From VFKE01 sp031400955 (GTDB lineage Bacteria; Verrucomicrobiota; Verrucomicrobiia; Verrucomicrobiales; Verrucomicrobiaceae), in the NCBI GenBank assembly GCA_031400955.1, contig JANNQW010000169.1, positions 1 to 10,623 on the forward strand: a stretch of 10,623 nucleotides of DNA, read 5' to 3'. The notes beneath the pieces were generated by a model that made no database searches, was not told the origin of the DNA, and saw only the letters and a program-made list of their open reading frames with translations. A program made the position numbers and the translations under genes. Positions 6,795 through 10,623 of the stretch are shown here, piece by piece (the first letter of the stretch is position 1; the number at the start of each line of letters is the position of its first letter).

Positions 6795-6846
6795 GATGAC
6801 ACGCTTTCTTTCATTGGAGTGTCACCCCTTTTTGCGCTCACGCCGT

Positions 6847-6856
6847 GATCATGATC
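6847..6856. repeat. 10-bp perfect palindrome GATCATGATC
   Basis: The site lies in the otherwise empty stretch about 80 bases before the DUF1800 start, upstream of the weak promoter-like boxes. It could be an operator half-site pair or chance. I see no second copy in this intergenic region. Confidence 0.2.
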
Positions 6857-6890
6857 TGGTTGTTAGCTTTTGAAGCGGACACGATGAATC

Positions 6891-6920
6891 TTGCCAGAAT
6901 AGCGGTGCCCATGCTAGGCT
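6891..6920 (+). promoter_or_regulatory. Weak sigma-70-like promoter candidate for the DUF1800 operon
   Basis: TTGCCA at 6891-6896 matches five of six bases of the -35 consensus. TAGGCT at 6915-6920 follows after an 18-base spacer and matches the -10 consensus poorly (three of six). The ATG at 6936 would leave a very short leader, and no Shine-Dalgarno precedes it. This is only the best candidate in the gap. Confidence 0.22.
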
Positions 6921-6935
6921 CATAACCTCACATCC

Positions 6936-8531
6936 ATGTCGGCTCCCGCTCAAGATCATCTTTTAGGCGCAAGACTTTCCTTTGGAGTGACTCCGGAACT
7001 GTGCGCCGCCATTAAAGGACGCGGCTTGGAAACGTGGCTTGATGAGCAACTCCATCCGGATGACAAGGCGGATTCCGCATGTGCCGGACGCTTGCGCAAG
7101 ACAAGTTGGCCCATCGAATACGGGGCGGGCGGCGAGAAGGATGAGAAGTGGCCGGCACTGAAGGAGAAACGCACGCTCAATCATCTCGATGCGTCTTCCG
7201 GGGCACTCTGGCGCCTGGTGAACTATGAACATCCAATGGATTATCAAGAGCGCGTCCGCCCGCTTGAGGAAGTGAAGGTGGCGACATGGGTGCGAGCGGT
7301 CTATTCGAAGTGGCAGCTCCGTGAATTGATCATAAGCTTCTGGCACAACCATTTTAACGTGAATGCTGAGAAGACCGAGGTCATCGCCGCGCTGCTTCCC
7401 GTCTATGATCGTGATGTGATTCGCCGGCACGCACTGGGAAACTTTCGCGAGATGCTCGAAGCGGTGGCCACCAGCACTCCGATGCTTTACTACTTGGATA
7501 ATTTTTTGAGCAAGGCCAGTCCTGCGAACGAAAATTTCGCGCGTGAACTTTTCGAGTTGCACACGCTGGGTGCTGCGGCCTACCGCAACGATCTTTTCAA
7601 GCGATGGCGCGAGGTGCCCGGTGCGCTGGAAGGCAGGCCGGAGGGCTATATTGATCAGGACGTTTATGAAGCCGCGCGCGCTTTCACGGGCTGGACTGTG
7701 GCCAACGGCGACGAGGACGAGCACGGGAAGCGGCCCGACAATGGCGCGCTCCTGTATCGCGAGGGCTGGCATGATCCTTATCAAAAACGCGTGCTCGCCA
7801 CGGAGTTTGACCCGAACCAGCCTCCGATGGCGGACGGAAAAAAGGTGCTCGACCTCGTGTCGAATCATCCGGCCACAGCCACGCATGTGTGCTTGAAGCT
7901 GTGTCGGCGCTTCCTCGGTGACGACCCGCCCGCATCACTCGTGAAGAAAGCCGCTCAGGTGTGGCGCGACTCGGCGAAGGCACCGGATCAAATCGCCCGC
8001 GTCATCCGGGCCATTGTGCTCGCACCGGAGTTCGCCTCGCAGCAGCGCAGCAAGGTGAAGAATCCGATGGAGTTGGCGACATCCTTCCTCCGCGGCACAA
8101 GCGCGCACTTTCAGCCCACGCCGCAATTTGGCAATGCAGTGCAGAACATGGGTTACAAGCTCTTCACATGGCCCACGCCCACCGGCCATCCTGACGTGAA
8201 CGCCTACTGGCTCGGCACGAACACGACGGTGGGGCGATGGAATCTCCTGAAAAATCTCCAGAGCAACGACATGCGCGCCGCCCGCTGGGAGCGCGCGGAT
8301 ATCTTCATCTCCAAGGATGAGACGGCGCGGCAGTTCGTCGAGCGCTGGTCATTGCGTTTGACCGGGACCACTCTGCCCGATGTTGCGACGAACAAGCTCG
8401 CGGCCATCCTCGCGCAAGCCGCCGGCATCAAAGCAGATGCCTTGCTCAATCGGGAAGATAATGACACTTGGGATCAATCACTCGACACCCTCGCGATGAT
8501 CGGTGCCAGTCCGCAGTTTCAAATGAGATGA
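6936..8531 (+). CDS. DUF1800 domain protein
   Basis: A 531-residue protein matching the DUF1800 family over nearly its full length. The start LLGARLSFGVTPEL...GLETWLDEQLHPDD is the usual N-terminal repeat-like element. FWHNHFNV (135-142), NENFARELFELHTLG (about 198-212), YEAARAFTGWTV, HDPYQKRVL, HPATATHVCLKLCRRF and the late segment VKNPMELATSFLRG are family landmarks. Biochemical function is unknown. No signal peptide is visible at this start, although its partner has one; either it stays inside, or it travels with the partner by hitchhiking on the Tat route. The latter is speculation. Its TGA (8529-8531) overlaps ATG 8528 of the DUF1501 gene, the pair arrangement common in Verrucomicrobiota and Planctomycetota. 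Confidence 0.9.
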   Translation: MSAPAQDHLLGARLSFGVTPELCAAIKGRGLETWLDEQLHPDDKADSACAGRLRKTSWPIEYGAGGEKDEKWPALKEKRTLNHLDASSGALWRLVNYEHPMDYQERVRPLEEVKVATWVRAVYSKWQLRELIISFWHNHFNVNAEKTEVIAALLPVYDRDVIRRHALGNFREMLEAVATSTPMLYYLDNFLSKASPANENFARELFELHTLGAAAYRNDLFKRWREVPGALEGRPEGYIDQDVYEAARAFTGWTVANGDEDEHGKRPDNGALLYREGWHDPYQKRVLATEFDPNQPPMADGKKVLDLVSNHPATATHVCLKLCRRFLGDDPPASLVKKAAQVWRDSAKAPDQIARVIRAIVLAPEFASQQRSKVKNPMELATSFLRGTSAHFQPTPQFGNAVQNMGYKLFTWPTPTGHPDVNAYWLGTNTTVGRWNLLKNLQSNDMRAARWERADIFISKDETARQFVERWSLRLTGTTLPDVATNKLAAILAQAAGIKADALLNREDNDTWDQSLDTLAMIGASPQFQMR

Positions 8532-9796
8532 AATATTCACCAGCAATCTTCATGAATCGCCGTCGCTTCCTCACTCATGCCACCGGCATTCTCGGAGCCA
8601 CGGCCACCGTGCGTCTATCTCCATTCGCCTTTGCCGGTGGCAAGGACAACGCCAACCCTCACGCCATCGTTGTTCTCTTTTTACGTGGTGGATGCGATGG
8701 TCTGCATTTGCTTTCGCCTGCCGGCGACTCGGCTCTTGAAGCCGCTCGACCCGCAGATTTACGGGTTACGGCCGAAGGCGAAGAGCGCGGACACGAGATC
8801 AAGGGAGCGACTGGAAATCCCTCGTTTCTTCTCCATCACGAGGCGAAACCGCTGGCGGAACTATTCCAATCAAAGAACGCGCTGGCCATTCATGCGTGCG
8901 GCCTGACCAATGGCACTCGCAGTCACTTCGAGGCGGAGGCCATGATGGAACGTGGTGCTGCGGAAACGAAGCTGAAGGCGCTTTCCACCGGCTGGCTGGC
9001 ACGTTATCTAGCGCAGTCGCGCCAACCTGCAGTCTTGCGCGCCATCGCGGCGAGCGACACCTTGCCGGGTTCATTGTTCGGCTGTCCAGATGCGGTGGCG
9101 ATTCCGAGTCCCAATGATTTCGCGATCGATGGCGGGAAAGATCATGCTGAAATCTTGCGCGCCCTGTATGCCGATGGTGCGACCGACATGCATAAAGCGG
9201 GGCAGGAAGCACTCAGGGCTCTCGAGACCATTCAGACAAAATTGAAGCGTGACAAGGATGGCAACCTCATCACTTACGAAGCTGCTGCGGGCAGTTACGG
9301 CCAGACCAGTCTGAGCAACGCCTTCGAAACGGTCGCCTGGTTGCTGCGCAGCGGACTCGGTCTGCGCGTGGCCACGGTGGACTACGGTGGGTGGGATACG
9401 CATGAGAATCAGAACGGCACCTTTTCCAGACAAGTCGGCGAAATGAGCGAAGCATGCGCCGCCTTTGTAAATGACATGCGCGCAGCCAAGCTGCCGGTGA
9501 CGCTGATCGTGATGAGTGAGTTTGGCCGCCGTGTGAAGTCAAACGAGAGCCAGGGCACGGATCATGGCCACGGCAATGTCATGTTCGTGCTCGGCGAAGG
9601 GTTGAAACGCGGCGGACTGGTGCATGGGAAGTGGCCTGGACTCGATACCGCCGCGCTGGATGACGGGGCTGATCTGGCCATCACCACCGACTACCGCGCC
9701 GTTTTGTGCGATGTTCTCGCCTCGCGCACCGGCATGGCGGGGCCGCATGAGTTGTTCCCTGATTATGCGAAGCCGGATGCGCTCGGCATCGTGTAA
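8528..9796 (+). CDS. DUF1501 domain protein with Tat signal
   Basis: A 422-residue protein. RRRFL (11-15), followed by a hydrophobic run and SPFAFAGG, is a twin-arginine export signal with likely cleavage near residue 36, so the folded protein should be exported. VVLFLRGGCDGLHLLSP (about 48-64), VDYGGWDTHENQ (284-295) and SEFGRRVKSNE...TDHGHGN (330-350) are the conserved DUF1501 blocks. The family belongs to the alkaline phosphatase/sulfatase-like clan, and the Asp and His residues of these blocks may bind metal; activity is unproven. I chose ATG 8528, which overlaps the DUF1800 stop; ATG 8552, directly before NRRRFL, is also possible. An ATG at 8468 in the same frame would add 20 residues that read through the upstream gene and spoil the signal peptide, so it is rejected. 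Confidence 0.9.
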   Translation: MKYSPAIFMNRRRFLTHATGILGATATVRLSPFAFAGGKDNANPHAIVVLFLRGGCDGLHLLSPAGDSALEAARPADLRVTAEGEERGHEIKGATGNPSFLLHHEAKPLAELFQSKNALAIHACGLTNGTRSHFEAEAMMERGAAETKLKALSTGWLARYLAQSRQPAVLRAIAASDTLPGSLFGCPDAVAIPSPNDFAIDGGKDHAEILRALYADGATDMHKAGQEALRALETIQTKLKRDKDGNLITYEAAAGSYGQTSLSNAFETVAWLLRSGLGLRVATVDYGGWDTHENQNGTFSRQVGEMSEACAAFVNDMRAAKLPVTLIVMSEFGRRVKSNESQGTDHGHGNVMFVLGEGLKRGGLVHGKWPGLDTAALDDGADLAITTDYRAVLCDVLASRTGMAGPHELFPDYAKPDALGIV

Positions 9797-9873
9797 TTTC
9801 ACTTGCCATTGTTCACCGCTAAAGCTTCCGGCACGCCGCACCCCTTGAAGGAGTTGGTTCTTTGATTTTCGGA

Positions 9874-9949
9874 TGGTGGAGGTAAGCGGATTCGAACCGC
9901 TGACCTTCTCATTGCGAACGAGACGCTCTACCAACTGAGCTATACCCCC
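9874..9949 (-). tRNA. tRNA-Ala (anticodon CGC)
   Basis: On the minus strand the gene starts GGGGGTATAGCTCAGTTGG and folds into a full cloverleaf. Acceptor GGGGGTA pairs with TACCTCC and shows the G3:U70 wobble pair that marks alanine tRNAs. The D arm is GCTC/GAGC. The anticodon stem TCTCG/TGAGA holds loop TTCGCAA, giving anticodon CGC (reads GCG). The T arm is AGCGG-TTCGAAT-CCGCT. The terminal CCA is encoded (9876-9874). An AT-rich TTATTTATAC at 9970-9961 sits upstream and may include its -10 element, but no good -35 is visible. Confidence 0.96.
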
Positions 9950-9980
9950 ACATCATGGCCGTATAAATAAGTGAGGATCA

Positions 9981-10547
9981 CTATGAGCTGCTCAAATATC
10001 GCGGCAAGCAAAAAAGGACACCGAACTCCAGGCCGTGCCTGCGTTCCATGGTGCCGCGACATGTCGCCTCAGTCAGCTCTGTCGGACGAAATGTCTGGGA
10101 TGCGTGCATGAAAAGCAGTTGTCTGAACTGACGGTCGCCAATTTGCTGCTTTGCCGCCGCATGAATCTTCATGAAGGGAAGCTGGCTGTTGACCACCACA
10201 TGACGGTCGGCGACGGCGGCAGCTTCGATGATCTCGTCCGCGTGCCCTAGTGATTCCACCATCGGATTCTCACGAAACTCATGGCATCCCCGGTTTAACG
10301 CCAGCAAGCACTGGGAACGATGCAAGGCGGGAGGCGTGCAAACAGCTACGATGTCGGGACGCGTGGCTTTAATCATCTCTTCGATGGTTTCAAACAGCGG
10401 AAGACCCGGCCATGATTTTCCGGTGCGTTCGCGGGTCGGGTCGTCCACATCACGACTGCCGACGACCGCGAGTTGCTGTTTCAACGCACGATAAGCCGGC
10501 AGATGAATATTGCGCGTGACAGACACCAAGCCTGATATGGCGATGTG
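9981..10547 (-). pseudogene. Truncated, mutated Gfo/Idh/MocA-family oxidoreductase
   Basis: The minus-strand text HIAISGLVSVTRNIHLPAY... through DIVAVCTPPALHRSQCLLAL to NPMVESLGHADEIIEAA is the NAD(P)-binding domain of a Gfo/Idh/MocA dehydrogenase. Several family essentials are damaged. The glycine motif reads GLVSVT rather than GxGxxG. The catalytic E-K-P box reads ENP, with the key lysine codon now AAT. No ATG precedes the homology: it begins behind an in-frame TAA at 10571-10569, with only TTG/GTG codons near 10529. The frame ends at TAG 9983-9981 after about 185 residues, whereas family members have 330 or more, so most of the C-terminal domain is gone. The tRNA-Ala begins about 30 bases further on. 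I call it a pseudogene; a short functional protein seems unlikely. Confidence 0.72.
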
Positions 10548-10568
10548 CTGCTTGGTGTGCCGGTGGAA

Positions 10569-10622
10569 TTATGCGCCTTTATGGCGGATCCGAAACAACG
10601 CGATGGCGTTGTAAATGCGAGC
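10569..10622 (-). CDS. C-terminal tail of a minus-strand frame entering from the right edge
   Basis: Seventeen codons, ARIYNAIALFRIRHKGA, lead to TAA at 10571-10569. The composition is plausible for a real protein end and it lies just upstream of the oxidoreductase remnant on the same strand and in the same frame, so it may be the preceding gene of a former operon. It is too short to name or to be sure it is coding. Confidence 0.2.
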   Translation of the reverse strand, partial: ARIYNAIALFRIRHKGA

Positions 10623-10623
10623 G

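Noticed and set aside
6963..7886. Minus-strand open frame of 307 codons
   Set aside because: It is antisense to DUF1800; long shadow frames are expected in GC-rich genes.
8468..8527. Upstream ATG start for the DUF1501 gene
   Set aside because: It would add 20 residues encoded within DUF1800 ahead of a good Tat signal; the ATGA overlap at 8528 fits better.
9797..9873. Intrinsic terminator between the DUF1501 gene and the tRNA
   Set aside because: A short ACTCCT/AGGGGT stem exists on the minus strand, but no T-run follows it.
9539..9934. Minus-strand open frame of 131 codons
   Set aside because: It begins inside the tRNA-Ala (the LVRNEKVSGSNPLTS text is translated tRNA) and runs antisense to DUF1501.
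1..10623. CRISPR array, prophage or defence island
   Set aside because: No regularly spaced repeats and no phage, nuclease or toxin-antitoxin genes were found on either strand.

Overview
The window looks like a piece of a Verrucomicrobiota (or less likely Planctomycetota) chromosome. The case rests on a paired DUF1800/DUF1501 operon whose second protein has a Tat leader, a PAPS-type sulfotransferase inside a surface-glycan operon, and generally GC-rich coding sequence. This assignment is inferred from gene content; no lineage marker such as rRNA is present.

Layout. Positions 1-1232 are a graveyard: an unrecognised C-terminal gene tail (+), a convergent glycosyltransferase C-terminus (-), a decayed IS91-family transposase C-terminal half (+) with two frameshifts and an internal stop, and a non-coding stretch that ends in the first copy of an 81-bp repeat. 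Positions 1235-6582 hold a same-strand glycan operon: SAM methyltransferase, an internally deleted TylF-like methyltransferase, second copy of the 81-bp repeat, polysaccharide pyruvyl transferase-like protein, GT4 glycosyltransferase, sulfotransferase and GT2 glycosyltransferase. Except across the repeat, every junction is a 4-bp ATGA stop/start overlap, which implies translational coupling. Positions 6583-6935 are non-coding apart from an IS3-family orfA remnant on the minus strand. Positions 6936-9796 are the DUF1800-DUF1501 operon. A minus-strand tRNA-Ala(CGC) follows at 9874-9949, then a broken minus-strand Gfo/Idh/MocA oxidoreductase, and at the right edge the tail of one more minus-strand reading frame.

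How it fits together. The operon would build and decorate a surface or exported glycan: two glycosyltransferases add sugars, the sulfotransferase adds sulfate, the pyruvyl transferase-like protein may add ketal pyruvate, and the methyltransferase may cap. The result would be an anionic, modified polysaccharide. The two methyltransferase genes lie between two direct 81-bp repeats (75 of 81 positions identical) and the first is visibly AT-richer than its neighbours, so this part looks like an acquired, recombination-prone module. One of its genes has already lost its catalytic middle. The DUF1800/DUF1501 pair is a separate transcription unit of unknown biochemical function.

The most unusual items are the repeat-bounded methyltransferase module, the clean in-frame deletion in the TylF-like gene, and the pyruvyl transferase plus sulfotransferase combination. 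I see no CRISPR array, phage genes, toxin-antitoxin pair or defence system.
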